A DNA stretch of 64,000 nucleotides from Pseudovibrio exalbescens DSM 16456 (GTDB lineage Bacteria > Pseudomonadota > Alphaproteobacteria > Rhizobiales > Stappiaceae): assembly GCF_000422785.1 (NCBI RefSeq), contig NZ_AUGS01000002.1, positions 454,741-518,740 of the forward strand. Direction: 5' to 3'. A model generated the notes under the pieces. The model had not been told where the DNA came from and did not search any database. It worked only from the letters and a program-made list of their open reading frames with translations. Positions 51,679-62,257 of the stretch are shown piece after piece (position 1 is the stretch's first letter; each line of letters starts with the position of its first letter). The position numbers and the translations under genes are program-made.

Positions 51679-52590
51679 GTGTCCCAGATCACCGATCCTG
51701 AGGTTCTTGCGTTTATTGAGCGCACGGAAGCTGCCTATCCAGCGGAAGCAAATCTGGCAACGGCAGAGGACAATCGGCGCGCCTACGACATCATGTGCGC
51801 CGAGTTCCGCGCCCCGCGTCCCGCCTCCGTCCGGGTGAGAGATGAGACATGCAACGGTGTCCCCATCCGGCGTTATAAGACGTCAGGTGACGTGGACAGG
51901 CCGTTTGTCTTGTATGCCCACGGTGGGGGCTTCGTTGTCGGGTCTCTGGAGAGCCATGATGATGTGTGTGCCGAAATGGCAGACAAGACAGGGTGTGAAG
52001 TGGTGGCAGTTGATTACAGGCTTGCACCGGATCATCTGCACCCCGCACAACTGGATGATGTAACGGCCGTTTGGTTGGGTCTGGTTTCGCAGGGACGAGC
52101 AGGCTTTGTCTGCGGGGATAGCGCAGGCGGCAATCTTGTGGCCGGTTTGTGTGTCAGATTGCGGCGCTTGCGGGAACCGATGCCGGTTGGTCAGATCCTG
52201 ATTTATCCGGGACTTGGCGGGGATATGACTGCCGCGTCTTATTTGGAGAATTCTGAAGCCCCGCTGCTGCGCACGGAAGATTGCGTCTATTACGCCACTG
52301 TCATTACTGGCGGCGATGCCGAGGTGAGGGAAAATGATCCCGAGCTGTGCCCTTTGCAGGCAAGTTCTCTGGCAGGCCTGCCTGAAGCCTTCGTTGTTAC
52401 GGCTGATGTGGATCCACTGCGTGACGACGGGGCCATTTTCGTGCGCCGTCTGTTGGCGGAGGGTGTAGCGGCTGAGTGGCGCAACGAGCCGCAATTGCCG
52501 CATGGCTATTTGCGCGCCCGTCATATGTCATCCAGAGCCCGCAACAGCTTTGACACGATTTGCGATTGGATCAAACGCAAAGCGAACTGA
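51679..52590 (+). CDS. HSL-family alpha/beta hydrolase, candidate acylcarnitine esterase
   Basis: A protein of about 303 residues starting at a GTG (51679) with GAGGAGG 6 bases upstream, one base after the ATPase stop. It has the hormone-sensitive-lipase layout: oxyanion motif HGGGF (81-85), nucleophile GDSAGG with Ser148, catalytic Asp245 in DVDPLRDDG, and His275 in LPHGYLR. No signal peptide, so it acts in the cytoplasm on imported substrate. As last gene of a carnitine operon, it probably hydrolyses short-chain O-acylcarnitines to carnitine. Pseudomonas has a comparable hydrolase (HocS). Substrate is inferred from context. Confidence 0.85.
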   Translation: MSQITDPEVLAFIERTEAAYPAEANLATAEDNRRAYDIMCAEFRAPRPASVRVRDETCNGVPIRRYKTSGDVDRPFVLYAHGGGFVVGSLESHDDVCAEMADKTGCEVVAVDYRLAPDHLHPAQLDDVTAVWLGLVSQGRAGFVCGDSAGGNLVAGLCVRLRRLREPMPVGQILIYPGLGGDMTAASYLENSEAPLLRTEDCVYYATVITGGDAEVRENDPELCPLQASSLAGLPEAFVVTADVDPLRDDGAIFVRRLLAEGVAAEWRNEPQLPHGYLRARHMSSRARNSFDTICDWIKRKAN

Positions 52591-52626
52591 ACCAAAGACG
52601 AAAACTCACGTGTAAGCCACGATAAA

Positions 52627-52660
52627 AAAGGCCCGCCCTCATATGTTGGGGCGGGCCTTT
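52627..52660. terminator. Bidirectional rho-independent terminator
   Basis: A 12-bp stem (AAAGGCCCGCCC at 52627-52638, GGGCGGGCCTTT at 52649-52660) with A-rich sequence on the left and T-rich sequence on the right. It serves the carnitine operon on the plus strand and nrdF on the minus strand. Confidence 0.92.
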
Positions 52661-52692
52661 CGGTTTGTAAGAACTCAGCTTGAACCGCGGTT

Positions 52693-53679
<987 letters not shown>

Positions 53680-53691
53680 TTATCCTCTCGG

Positions 53692-55839
53692 TTACAGGCT
53701 GCAGGCAACACAGCCCTGCACCTCGGTGCCCTCAAGTGCCATCTGGCGCAGGCGAATGTAGTAGATTGTCTTGATGCCCTTCTTCCAGGCGTAGATTTGG
53801 GCCCGGTTGATGTCGCGCGTAGTTGCCGTATCCGGGAAAAACAGCGTCAGCGACAAGCCTTGATCAACATGCTGGGTAGCGGCCGCGTAGGTGTCGATCA
53901 GCGCCTCGGGGCCGATCTCGTAAGCGTCGCGATAGTACTCAAGATTGTCATTGGTCATGTAGGGCGCTGGATAGTAAACGCGACCAATTTTGCCTTCCTT
54001 GCGGATTTCGATCTTGGAAACGATTGGGTGGATCGAGGAGGTGGAATTGTTAATGTAGCTGATGGAACCGGTCGGAGGCACTGCTTGCAGATTGCGGTTG
54101 AACAAACCGTCTCTCATGACGGCTTCCTTCAAGGCAACCCAGTCGGCCCGCCCGGGGATCGTGATGCCGAACTTTTCAAAGAGAGCTGCTGCTTGTTCGG
54201 TCTCTGGCAGCCAATCCCGATCGACGTACTTGTCGAAGAACTCACCGGAGGCGTAGGCTGAATCCTCAAAGCCTTTGAAGCTAGTTCCGCGTTCTCGTGC
54301 CAAGGCGTTTGATGCCCGCAAGCAGTGGAACAATACGGAACAGAAATAGATGTTGGTGAAGTCGAGGGCTTCCGGGCTGCCGTAGTGAATGTGCTCACGG
54401 GCAAGAAACCCGTGCAGGTTCATCTGACCCAGCCCGATTGCATGACTTTCGTCATTGCCGCGACGTACAGACGGCACGGAATCAATGGCGCTCATTTCGG
54501 AAACCGCCGTCAGTGCGCGAATGGCCGTTTCGACAGTCGCGCCAAGATCTCCGCCATCCATGGTTCGGGCGATGTTCAATGAGCCCAGATTGCACGAAAT
54601 GTCTGTGCCCAGATGCTTATAGGACAGATCCTCGTTGAAAGTGCTCGCCTCGTTCACCTGCAGAATTTCGGAACACAGGTTGGACATGGTGATGCGCCCC
54701 TTTACAGGGTTCGCATGGTTCACCGTGTCTTCGAACATGATGTACGGATAGCCGCTTTCGAACTGGATTTCTGCCAGCAACTGGAAGAACTCACGTGCAC
54801 GCAGCTTCTTTTTGCGAATGCGTGGATCGTCTACCATCTCGCGGTATTTCTCGGTGACCGAAATCTCGGAGAACGGCACGCCGTAGACCTTCTCGACATC
54901 GTGAGGCGAGAACAAGTACATATCCTCATTGGCCTTGGCCAAGTGGAACGTGATGTCGGGAATCACAACGCCCAACGACAATGTCTTGATGCGGATCTTC
55001 TCGTCCGCGTTCTCGCGCTTGGTATCCAGAAAGCTCAGGATATCCGGGTGATGAGCGTTCAGATACACCGCACCGGCACCTTGCCGCGCACCCAACTGGT
55101 TGGCATAGCTGAAGCTGTCTTCCAGCAGTTTCATCACTGGCACAACACCCGAAGACTGGTTCTCCACCCCCTTGATCGGGGCGCCAGCTTCACGCAGGTT
55201 CGTCAACATCAAGGCCACACCGCCGCCGCGCTTGGAGAGCTGCAGCGCCGAATTGATGGACCGTCCGATTGACTCCATGTTGTCTTCCAGCCGCAGCAAG
55301 AAACAGGAAATCAACTCGCCGCGCTGTTTCTTGCCAGCGTTCAGGAACGTTGGTGTGGCAGGCTGGAACCGGTTGGAGATGATCTCGTCCATGAGCCGCA
55401 TGGCGAGTGTTTCATCTCCCTGCGCCAATGTGAGAGCAACCATCACGACGCGGTCTTCATAACGCTCGAGATACCGCTTGCCGTCGAATGTTTTCAGCGC
55501 GTAGCTGGTATAGAATTTGAAGGCGCCCAGGAACGTCGGGAACCGGAACTTGCGTGCGTAGGCTGCGCTGAACAGCTCTTTAACAAACGCCGGATCGTAC
55601 TGCTCCAGAACCGGGGCTTCATAATAGTTTTCGCGCACCAGATAGGAGAGCTTTTCCTCCAGCGAATGGAAGAAAACCGTGTTCTGGTTCACGTGGTCCA
55701 GAAAATACTGCCGCGCGGCCCGTCGGTCCGCGTCAAACTGGATGCGACCTTCACTGTCGTAAAGGTTCAGCATGGCATTCAGGGCGTGATAATCTAGGCC
55801 TTCTGAAGCCTGTGGTTTGTCGAGTGTTGATGTTGCCAA
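53692..55839 (-). CDS. nrdE: Class Ib ribonucleotide reductase alpha subunit
   Basis: A 715-residue catalytic subunit, nearly colinear with E. coli NrdE from its start ([20 protein letters not shown]) to its end. Redox and radical cysteines are in [10 protein letters not shown] and [10 protein letters not shown], and the C-terminal pair is [10 protein letters not shown]. As a class Ib enzyme it lacks the N-terminal ATP-cone activity domain and reduces ribonucleoside diphosphates with electrons from NrdH. It overlaps the end of nrdI by 46 bases. Confidence 0.97.
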   Translation of the reverse strand: MATSTLDKPQASEGLDYHALNAMLNLYDSEGRIQFDADRRAARQYFLDHVNQNTVFFHSLEEKLSYLVRENYYEAPVLEQYDPAFVKELFSAAYARKFRFPTFLGAFKFYTSYALKTFDGKRYLERYEDRVVMVALTLAQGDETLAMRLMDEIISNRFQPATPTFLNAGKKQRGELISCFLLRLEDNMESIGRSINSALQLSKRGGGVALMLTNLREAGAPIKGVENQSSGVVPVMKLLEDSFSYANQLGARQGAGAVYLNAHHPDILSFLDTKRENADEKIRIKTLSLGVVIPDITFHLAKANEDMYLFSPHDVEKVYGVPFSEISVTEKYREMVDDPRIRKKKLRAREFFQLLAEIQFESGYPYIMFEDTVNHANPVKGRITMSNLCSEILQVNEASTFNEDLSYKHLGTDISCNLGSLNIARTMDGGDLGATVETAIRALTAVSEMSAIDSVPSVRRGNDESHAIGLGQMNLHGFLAREHIHYGSPEALDFTNIYFCSVLFHCLRASNALARERGTSFKGFEDSAYASGEFFDKYVDRDWLPETEQAAALFEKFGITIPGRADWVALKEAVMRDGLFNRNLQAVPPTGSISYINNSTSSIHPIVSKIEIRKEGKIGRVYYPAPYMTNDNLEYYRDAYEIGPEALIDTYAAATQHVDQGLSLTLFFPDTATTRDINRAQIYAWKKGIKTIYYIRLRQMALEGTEVQGCVACSL

Positions 55840-56225
55840 AACAGTTCTAGTCCCTTGCGAACCCGTTCAATATCGTTGTTCGTGCCTGCCAGCTCGAACT
55901 TGTAAAGACAGGGGCACTGACACTTTGCTGCGATCACGGCCCCCGCATGAGCAAAGTAAATGCCGAAATTTCTATTCCCGGACGCAATCACGCCCTTCAG
56001 TTGGGCGCGGTTGGATTCCTGATTCAGGAAGCGGATCACCTGCTTGTGCACGGCCCCTCGTCCCTCGCCGTCAGCATAGGTAGGGGTCACCAGCACAAAC
56101 GGGCCTGGTGCGGCAGGCATGGGCTCTGAAGCCCGCGCCGGAATGCGCACCGCTGGCAAACCCAGCCGTTCCATGAACCGGTGTGTGTTCCCCGACGGGC
56201 TGGAAAAGTAGACCAGTGCGCTCAA
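55794..56225 (-). CDS. nrdI: Flavodoxin-like NrdI, activator of NrdF
   Basis: A protein of about 143 residues that supplies the oxidant for assembling the manganese cofactor of Nrd[21 protein letters not shown] is the FMN phosphate loop and [20 protein letters not shown] is conserved across NrdI. The likely start is a TTG at 56225, which puts the N-terminus exactly where E. coli NrdI begins; an ATG at 56282 would overlap nrdH by 53 bases. The flavin-side loop reads [11 protein letters not shown] rather than the commoner TYGGG form, which may tune the flavin. Confidence 0.93.
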   Translation of the reverse strand: MSALVYFSSPSGNTHRFMERLGLPAVRIPARASEPMPAAPGPFVLVTPTYADGEGRGAVHKQVIRFLNQESNRAQLKGVIASGNRNFGIYFAHAGAVIAAKCQCPCLYKFELAGTNNDIERVRKGLELFWQHQHSTNHRLQKA

Positions 56226-56229
56226 TGTC

Positions 56230-56451
56230 TCAGGCCAATCCGCCGATCTTGTCGGGACGGAAACCTGCCCAATGCTGGTCACCCGCTACAACTACGGGCA
56301 CCTGGCGGTAGCCCAGTTCCTCGACGGTGGCGAGTGCATCCTCGTTTTGTGTCAGATCTATCACGTCGTAGGACAGGCCTGCACTGTCGAGTGCGCGTGT
56401 GGTCGCCGTGCACTGAACGCAGGCTGGTTTTGAATATACAGTGATGCTCAT
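56230..56451 (-). CDS. nrdH: Glutaredoxin-like NrdH redoxin
   Basis: A 73-residue thioredoxin-fold protein and electron donor to NrdEF. The active site is CVQC (Cys11, Cys14) in [12 protein letters not shown], standard for Nrd[21 protein letters not shown] carries the cis-Pro and the WSGFRP-type motif. The ATG at 56451 follows a GGGGAT site. The frame is open further upstream through the riboswitch, but that extension is not coding. First gene of the nrdHIEF operon. Confidence 0.95.
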   Translation of the reverse strand: MSITVYSKPACVQCTATTRALDSAGLSYDVIDLTQNEDALATVEELGYRQVPVVVAGDQHWAGFRPDKIGGLA

Positions 56452-56554
56452 GTTTCTAATCCCCAAGATAGGGGGAAGGGCGTGCACGACCACGGGGCCG
56501 AGCATATGCTGGCCACCGGAACTCACGCACACGGACCCTCCGCCCGATGTCGTC

Positions 56555-56725
56555 ATATGTCGCCTCGGCAGGTCTCCTGACTTCCAACTCGAGCATTGCT
56601 GCGCCGCCTTCCCGTAGTGAAACGCACGACAGTGGCAATTTGGGCAGCAACTTGCCGGTAACAGTTGCGGGGGCAGTGCTGGAGTTACACCAGCTTCCCT
56701 CTTAGCTCGACTCGCGAGAACCAAA
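56555..56725 (-). promoter_or_regulatory. Cobalamin riboswitch upstream of nrdHIEF
   Basis: Read on the minus strand, the leader shows the conserved cobalamin-aptamer segments in order. These are AAGAGGGAAGCTGGTG and ACTCCAGCACTGCCCC followed by GCAACTG (about 56710-56664), then GCCACTG (56636-56630), GGGAAGG (about 56613-56607) and GTCAGGAGACCTGCC (56581-56567). The nrdH start is about 105 bases further on, leaving room for an expression platform. Adenosylcobalamin is expected to switch off the B12-independent class Ib reductase, which makes sense if a B12-dependent class II reductase exists elsewhere. Boundaries are approximate. Confidence 0.93.
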
Positions 56726-56726
56726 G

Positions 56727-56742
56727 ACACTGCATATTGTGG
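56727..56742. promoter_or_regulatory. Candidate NrdR box
   Basis: ACACTGCATATTGTGG matches 13 of 16 positions of the NrdR consensus acaCwAtATaTwGtgt. It lies immediately upstream of the riboswitch, where the nrdHIEF promoter should be. A weaker AT-rich half-similarity (CAATATGTGG at 56761) lies about 31 bases further upstream, near the spacing usual for paired NrdR boxes. The second box is poor. Confidence 0.5.
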
Positions 56743-57382
56743 TCATTGCGGCGTTGCAGTCAATATGTGGACCGGGAGTTCCCACATGCCTATTTTGTGG
56801 AATTCTAAACTGGGGTGAGCGCAGCCTATGGACGTCGGCAGTAAACTTTGAACGCGTTTCCGCCGTCACGGGGGCAGGGTCAGTTTCTTTTTCCGTCTCT
56901 GCCCTGCAGACTTCTGCGGGTTTCTTGCGCCAGCTTCCGAATCTGTCTGTTCGGAATGCCACTCATTTGCATAGCGGCCCGCTGCTTGAGCCCGTTTTCT
57001 GACTGCGTGAAAGGGTTACCAAGTCCGGCTTGATGCAGATCAGTGCATGGCTGCCATCTGCATCCGGCATAAGCCGGTGGTCTGGACAGCCCCTGATCTA
57101 AGAAAAGGTAAGAGCAGATTCGACACTCAAAGGGCAAGCTGGTTTGCCTGTTCTCCCCAAACTAGCTCGTGCCTCGCGCCCGCCCGGGAGTGGGTATGGG
57201 CTGGGATGAGTCGGTCCAGAACAAATTGGGACGCGGAAGCTGGCTTTATCTTGTGTTGGAACTGGGCGGTTCTCAGTTAACAACAGTCCATGCAAGACAA
57301 ATTGCATTGTTGGACCGTAGATTTGGTCCTGAAGTAAAGCGGTCAGCGTGTCCGCTGCATTTCAATGAAAGGAGGGGGCGCA
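56743..57382. other. Long intergenic region without recognised gene
   Basis: About 640 bases between the nrd promoter and the end of the sugar-kinase gene. Several short open frames occur on both strands (for example 56739-57002 and 57047-57280 on the plus strand), but none has a ribosome site, composition or family resemblance that persuades me. The stretch 57160-57200 is GC-rich with local palindromes. Its role is unknown; it may hold remnants of a lost gene. Confidence 0.4.
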
Positions 57383-58330
57383 TCAGATCGGTGAAAGTCT
57401 CACGAGAGTTTCCAGTTCTGCAATTTGCGCTGGCTCTGGAATGCGCGGGCCGATTTCTCCTAGGGCTCCAATGGAAAAGGCAATTGCTGTGCGTGACATT
57501 TCCTCCAGCGACTTGCCTTCAACGTGCCCATGCACAACGCCAGCGACCATGGCGTCGCCAGCACCAACCGTTGTCACGATTTTGGGTGCCTCGGCAAGGG
57601 CGTGATAGGCGCCCTCCTTGGTGCAGAAAACGGCGCCTTGGTGGCCCATTGAAACAACAACCATGCTTATGCCGTCCTCCACTAGGGTACGTGCAGCATC
57701 TGCCACGTCTTCTGGCGAAGCCAGTGGAGCCAGGAGATATTCACGCAGCTCCTGTACGTTGGGTTTGATGACGTCTGGTTTGGCGGCAATTGCTTCCTTC
57801 AAGGGGCCGCCACTGGTGTCAACCACGGTCTTGCAGCCTGTCATGCGCGCCCATTTGATGAATCTGAGGTAACTGTCATCGGACAGGCCGAGAGGTAGGC
57901 TTCCGGACAAGATGAGCCAATCCAGCCCATCGATGGCAGCCATCATCAACGCCCGCTCGACAGCTTCCAAATCGTGTGCCGAGGTCTGCGCCCCTGGGAA
58001 GTTCAAGTCTGTGATGCGGTTTGTCGGCGGATCAATGATCTTGATGTTGGTACGCGTAGCGCCCTTGATGCGCGTAAAAGCATCTTCAATACCAACACGC
58101 TGAAAGTGCTGCGTGAACATGGCTTCGTTATCTTCCCCCAGCAAACCGAGGCCTACCACTGGATGGCCGAAACGAGCCAGAAACGAGGCAACGTTTATGC
58201 CCTTCCCGCCGGCGTCGGACTGAGTGGATGTGGCCCGGTTGACTGAGTCGAGCGAAAAGCCCGGCGCGACCACGGTCTGGTCGATGGCTGGATTGAGGGT
58301 CAAACTGGCAATACGTTGAACTGCACTCAT
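57383..58330 (-). CDS. PfkB-family hexose-phosphate kinase (1-phosphofructokinase type)
   Basis: A 315-residue ribokinase-fold enzyme. ASLTLNPAIDQTVVAPGF at the N-terminus, DAGGKGINVASFLARFG (about 40-56) and the C-terminal ATP/anion-hole motif TVGAGDAMVAGVVHG with catalytic Asp (about 258) place it in the 1-phosphofructokinase/tagatose-6-phosphate kinase group. No fructose phosphotransferase genes (fruA, fruB) adjoin it, so the substrate could instead be fructose 6-phosphate, as in PfkB, or tagatose 6-phosphate. It appears monocistronic and is divergent from the exported protein gene. Confidence 0.88.
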   Translation of the reverse strand: MSAVQRIASLTLNPAIDQTVVAPGFSLDSVNRATSTQSDAGGKGINVASFLARFGHPVVGLGLLGEDNEAMFTQHFQRVGIEDAFTRIKGATRTNIKIIDPPTNRITDLNFPGAQTSAHDLEAVERALMMAAIDGLDWLILSGSLPLGLSDDSYLRFIKWARMTGCKTVVDTSGGPLKEAIAAKPDVIKPNVQELREYLLAPLASPEDVADAARTLVEDGISMVVVSMGHQGAVFCTKEGAYHALAEAPKIVTTVGAGDAMVAGVVHGHVEGKSLEEMSRTAIAFSIGALGEIGPRIPEPAQIAELETLVRLSPI

Positions 58331-58528
58331 GGGGCTTTTCCTTGGAAACTGCGCTTTAGGACTATTCTACGATGCTCCCTGAGGTTTTCACCTGCGGAGC
58401 TTTGCGGACATGCTGGGCCAAGACTGAGGGCCTTTGCGGGTATGTTTACCTCACCTGCAATCCTGACTACGTTAATGCCTTGGGGCGCGGTACGCTGGCG
58501 CCAGCCAATGCGGAAGCGGAGTGTCCTC

Positions 58529-59740
58529 ATGCAACGTTTATTTCTGATTATGCTGATCTGTTTATGCCCGTTTTTATCCTCCGGCGCGAGCGCGGAGGCG
58601 GGTCGCGAGATGCCACCAAGCCTGAAGAACAGCGAGCGGTGGCTGGTTGTAGCAGCGCGAGAAGACAAGCAGGAAGCCATCCAAATGGCTCGAGAAGTCA
58701 GCTATTTCCTGCCGCAAACCTTTGTTGTTCATGCGAAAAATGGCTGGTTCGCGATTGTTGCAGGCCCTGTGGAACTAACCTCCATGGAAGCTGTACGGGA
58801 AAAGGAGTATGCCTCCGCCTTGCCGGATGATGCCTATCTGTCGAAGGGTGCCAATTATCAAGAGGTGGTCTGGTCTTCACCGCGCATTGTGCGCGTTGAT
58901 CTGGACGATAGCACGTCGGTCGAGGCACAACTTGAATCGCTGGTGGTAGAAGCAGTGCGTCAGGATGCCGAGGGTGCGCCCAGCACAGGCGAGGACTATG
59001 TGCAAACCCGTTTGGAAATAACTCTGAGGGATGTGAACGGCACCCTCCTGCAGACCCTGCCCACGCCCCTGGATTCCTACGCTTCCTTTGGTAACTCTCT
59101 GGAACTTGTGCGCATTTCGCCGGAAACGCCTTATCCGCAGGTCCTAATCCGCCGATTTACCGGGGGCGCTCATTGCTGCTTCCAGACCTCAATCCTGACC
59201 TCGGCAGATGGGAACAGCTGGGATTTGGTGGAGGCCGGGAATTTTGATGCCGGGGCCGACTACCGGCTGGTCGACCTGAACTTTGATGGCACCCTGGAGC
59301 TGCTGACCATCGACCAGACATTTCTCTATTTGTTCGCCCCATATGCTGCGAGTTTCGCGCCGCCGGAAGTGCATGAACTGGTCGGATCAAAGATTGTCAA
59401 TGTCAGTGCACAAGCCGATTATCGTGCCGAGTTTGTCAATGAACTGAGAGACTTGGAGGGCATCGCCGAAGAAAGCCCAGACCTTTGGGAGATGAACGGA
59501 TTTCTGGCGGCATGGGGGGCAATCAAAACCCGCTTGGGGGATTTTGTTCCCGCCTTGGCCAAGATCACACAGCGCCATGGTCCAGCCCATGACTTTGGCG
59601 TCCGTGTGTGCCCCGATGGCAGAAATATTGACAAGTGCAGCTATGAAGAGGCGGTGCTTCTGCCCTTCCCCGCAGGGTTCACGCTGCATTTGGTTGAGCA
59701 AGGTTATCTGACTGGCGATCCCTATCGCACCGCACAGTAG
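58529..59740 (+). CDS. Exported protein with SPOR-like and FG-GAP-like segments, function unknown
   Basis: A protein of about 403 residues starting at an ATG with GGAG 8 bases upstream. The signal peptide is QRLFLIMLICLCPFLSSGAS. A SPOR-like segment follows (WLVVAAREDKQEAIQMAREV and WFAIVAGPVE, about 30-95), a fold that can bind peptidoglycan. The middle has TGGAHCCFQTSILT and DYRLVDLNFDGTLELLTID (about 215-275), like a beta-propeller or FG-GAP repeat with acidic metal-binding positions. The C-terminus has a Cys pair in VCPDGRNIDKCSY. No named full-length family recognised. A longer in-frame upstream extension exists but would overlap the kinase promoter. Confidence 0.75.
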   Translation: MQRLFLIMLICLCPFLSSGASAEAGREMPPSLKNSERWLVVAAREDKQEAIQMAREVSYFLPQTFVVHAKNGWFAIVAGPVELTSMEAVREKEYASALPDDAYLSKGANYQEVVWSSPRIVRVDLDDSTSVEAQLESLVVEAVRQDAEGAPSTGEDYVQTRLEITLRDVNGTLLQTLPTPLDSYASFGNSLELVRISPETPYPQVLIRRFTGGAHCCFQTSILTSADGNSWDLVEAGNFDAGADYRLVDLNFDGTLELLTIDQTFLYLFAPYAASFAPPEVHELVGSKIVNVSAQADYRAEFVNELRDLEGIAEESPDLWEMNGFLAAWGAIKTRLGDFVPALAKITQRHGPAHDFGVRVCPDGRNIDKCSYEEAVLLPFPAGFTLHLVEQGYLTGDPYRTAQ

Positions 59741-59748
59741 CTCAAGAA

Positions 59749-59788
59749 AAACGCGGCTTCAGAGGAAGCCGCGTTTCTATTTATTTTT
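59749..59788. terminator. Bidirectional rho-independent terminator
   Basis: A perfect 12-bp stem (AAACGCGGCTTC at 59749-59760, GAAGCCGCGTTT at 59765-59776) followed by a T-rich run on the plus strand and preceded by an A-rich run. It lies between the convergent exported-protein gene and pheT and can serve both. Confidence 0.93.
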
Positions 59789-59800
59789 TGTGTCAGTACC

Positions 59801-62218
59801 TTAACCGCGCAGAACGCCGCCTGTCGCCTTTTCGACCGCTTTCACGATCTTTGCGGAGACGGCTTCGATATCCTCATCTGTCAGCGTTTTCTTCGTTGGC
59901 TGCAACATGACGTCAATCGCCAACGAGCGCTGGCCTTCCGGCACGCCTTGCCCCTCGTAGATATCGAAGAGGTTGACGTCCACGATCAGGGCCTTGTCAG
60001 CCCCCCGCGCGGCGCGCATCAACTTTTCAACCGGAACATCCTTGTCGACAACAAAAGCGTAGTCACGGCGTACGGGCATAAGATCGGGAGCGACAAACGC
60101 ACCCTTGGATTTGGTGGGCTTTTTCTTTGGCTGCGGAGCGGCGTCCACGAACATTTCAAAAGCCACCAAAGGCCCTTCAATATCAAGGTCTTCCAGTGTC
60201 TGCGGGTGGATCTCGCCGAAATACGCCAGCGTGTTCTTTGGTCCCATTTTCAGCGCGCCGGAACGGCCCGGATGGTAATAGGAGGGGGCATCGGTGAACA
60301 CCATCAGCTTGTCCGGCGCAACGCCAATCGCTGTCAGAGCAGCCTCTGCATCCGCCTTGGCATCGAACACGTGAACCGCATCGGAGTTACCAGACCAATG
60401 CCGTCCCGCTCCGTCAAACGAGGCTGTGCCCCGACGTATGCCGGCAACCATAACCTTTTGATCTTGCTCACCATCTCCAAAGAAGACCTGGCCTACTTCG
60501 AACAATGCGACATCCGGGAAGCCACGGTCCGCGTTGCGCTGGGCGGCGGCGAGCAGGCCCGGCAGCAGCGATGGCCGCATGTCGGACATGTCCGAGGAGA
60601 TGGGATTAGCCAGCTTCAGCTCCGCTTGGCCACCACCGAAAATTTCCGCGTGCGCAGCGGGGATAAACGACCACGTGACGGCCTCATCCATGCCGCGGGC
60701 AGCCAGCGCGCGGCGGGCATGGGCACGCCGAACCTGACTGGTTGTCAGCACTTTTTGTGAAACAGGTTCCATGCGCGGTAGCGTGGTGGAAGGCACCTTG
60801 TCCACGCCAACCATGCGCATAACTTCTTCCACGAGATCAGACTTGCCATGCACATCTGGCCGCCAGGTGGGGGGAGCAACTTTTACCACATCGCTGTTTC
60901 CGGTTACCCAGAAACCGAGCATGGTCAGAACAGCCTTGATTTCCGCGTGGGACAAGTCCAGTCCGGCAAGGCGTTTCACCTCGGAATAAGGGAAGTCGAT
61001 GACCCGGTGCGACTGCGGGATTTCCCCGGTCAGTTTGGCTTCACTGGGCTGGCCGCCGCAGAAGTCAATCGCCAATTTCGTCGCCAAATCAAGGCCTTCC
61101 ATTGTGTAGGCCGGGTCTACACCGCGTTCGAAGCGGTAGCGAGCATCGGTAGATATTCCCAGTTTGCGGCCGGTGCGCGCAATGGTCAGAGGGTTCCAGA
61201 GCGCCGCTTCGATGATCACGTTGGTGGTGTTTTCATCGCAGCCACTCACTTCGCCGCCCATGATGCCGCCCAGAGATTCCACACCGTTGTCATCTGCAAT
61301 GACAACGTCGGTTTCATCTACCTGGTAGGTCTTACCGTCAAGGCCGATAAGTTCCTCGCCCTTCTTGCCGTAACGCACCACCAGATCGCCAGAAACCTTA
61401 TCCGCATCAAACACATGCAGGGGCCGACCCTGGTCGAAGGTGAGGTAATTCGTGATGTCCACGAGGGCATTGATTGGACGCAGGCCAATGGCAATCAGCC
61501 GCTTTTGCAGCCATTTCGGGGACGGGCCATTCTTTACACCGCGCACGACCCGATAGCCGAATGCCGGACAATCTTCAATGTTGTTACCCAGTTCAATGCG
61601 CACGCTCACATTTGCGTCCGCGGACGCGTTCAAATGCGTTTTTTGCGGATTTTTGAGCGCGCCGAGCCCGGATGCAGCCAGATCCCGTGCAATGCCATAG
61701 ACGCCGGCGCAATCGGGACGGTTGGGGGTCAAGCCGATCTCGATAACCGGGTCGTCGAGGCCGGCATATTCCACATAGCGTACGCCGACGGGAGCATCCT
61801 CCGGCAAGTCGATAATACCGTCGTGCTCGTCGGAAAGCTCCAACTCGCGTTCGGAGGCCATCATGCCGAAGCTCTCCACATCGCGAATCTTGCCAACAGA
61901 CAGCGTAACATCAAGGCCCGGCACATAATCGCCCGGCTTGGCAAAAACGCCGCGAAGGCCGGCACGTGCGTTAGGCGCCCCGCAAACCACCTGCACGGGT
62001 TCCCCGTCACCGGTGTCCACTTTCAGAACCCGCAAACGGTCCGCATTTGGGTGCTGCTCGGCTTCCAGAACGCGAGCGATACGGAAGGTGCCCAAGCGGT
62101 CTGCCGGGTTGGTGACTTCCTCAACTTCCAGACCAATCATGGTCAGCCGCTCAAGGATCTCTTCAAGGCTAGCGTCGGTCTCAAGATGGTCCTTGAGCCA
62201 GGAAAGAGTGAATTTCAT
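59801..62218 (-). CDS. pheT: Phenylalanine--tRNA ligase beta subunit
   Basis: An 805-residue PheRS beta chain. The [20 protein letters not shown] start, an N-terminal tRNA-binding EMAP-like domain (about 40-150, with [17 protein letters not shown]), B3/B4 editing, B5 and core domains, and a C-terminal ferredoxin-fold anticodon-binding domain (from about residue 710, [19 protein letters not shown]) are all in order. Length is standard. It lies 39 bases after pheS in the same operon. The beta subunit contributes editing and tRNA recognition. Confidence 0.97.
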   Translation of the reverse strand: MKFTLSWLKDHLETDASLEEILERLTMIGLEVEEVTNPADRLGTFRIARVLEAEQHPNADRLRVLKVDTGDGEPVQVVCGAPNARAGLRGVFAKPGDYVPGLDVTLSVGKIRDVESFGMMASERELELSDEHDGIIDLPEDAPVGVRYVEYAGLDDPVIEIGLTPNRPDCAGVYGIARDLAASGLGALKNPQKTHLNASADANVSVRIELGNNIEDCPAFGYRVVRGVKNGPSPKWLQKRLIAIGLRPINALVDITNYLTFDQGRPLHVFDADKVSGDLVVRYGKKGEELIGLDGKTYQVDETDVVIADDNGVESLGGIMGGEVSGCDENTTNVIIEAALWNPLTIARTGRKLGISTDARYRFERGVDPAYTMEGLDLATKLAIDFCGGQPSEAKLTGEIPQSHRVIDFPYSEVKRLAGLDLSHAEIKAVLTMLGFWVTGNSDVVKVAPPTWRPDVHGKSDLVEEVMRMVGVDKVPSTTLPRMEPVSQKVLTTSQVRRAHARRALAARGMDEAVTWSFIPAAHAEIFGGGQAELKLANPISSDMSDMRPSLLPGLLAAAQRNADRGFPDVALFEVGQVFFGDGEQDQKVMVAGIRRGTASFDGAGRHWSGNSDAVHVFDAKADAEAALTAIGVAPDKLMVFTDAPSYYHPGRSGALKMGPKNTLAYFGEIHPQTLEDLDIEGPLVAFEMFVDAAPQPKKKPTKSKGAFVAPDLMPVRRDYAFVVDKDVPVEKLMRAARGADKALIVDVNLFDIYEGQGVPEGQRSLAIDVMLQPTKKTLTDEDIEAVSAKIVKAVEKATGGVLRG

Positions 62219-62257
62219 GTCTCTTCTCTTTAATAGCGTGCGATCAGGACCGCGGGG

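Noticed and set aside
56452..56730. In-frame N-terminal extension of nrdH to 56730
   Set aside because: The extension runs through the cobalamin riboswitch; NrdH proteins begin at the internal ATG, which has its own ribosome site.
57169..57768. 199-codon plus-strand open frame overlapping the sugar kinase
   Set aside because: More than half lies antisense to the kinase, its composition is low-complexity Arg/Gln/Pro-rich, and it has no ribosome site.
60848..62233. 461-codon open frame antisense to pheT
   Set aside because: It lies wholly opposite a clearly real pheT, has no ribosome site or family motifs, and is a by-product of GC-rich codon use.
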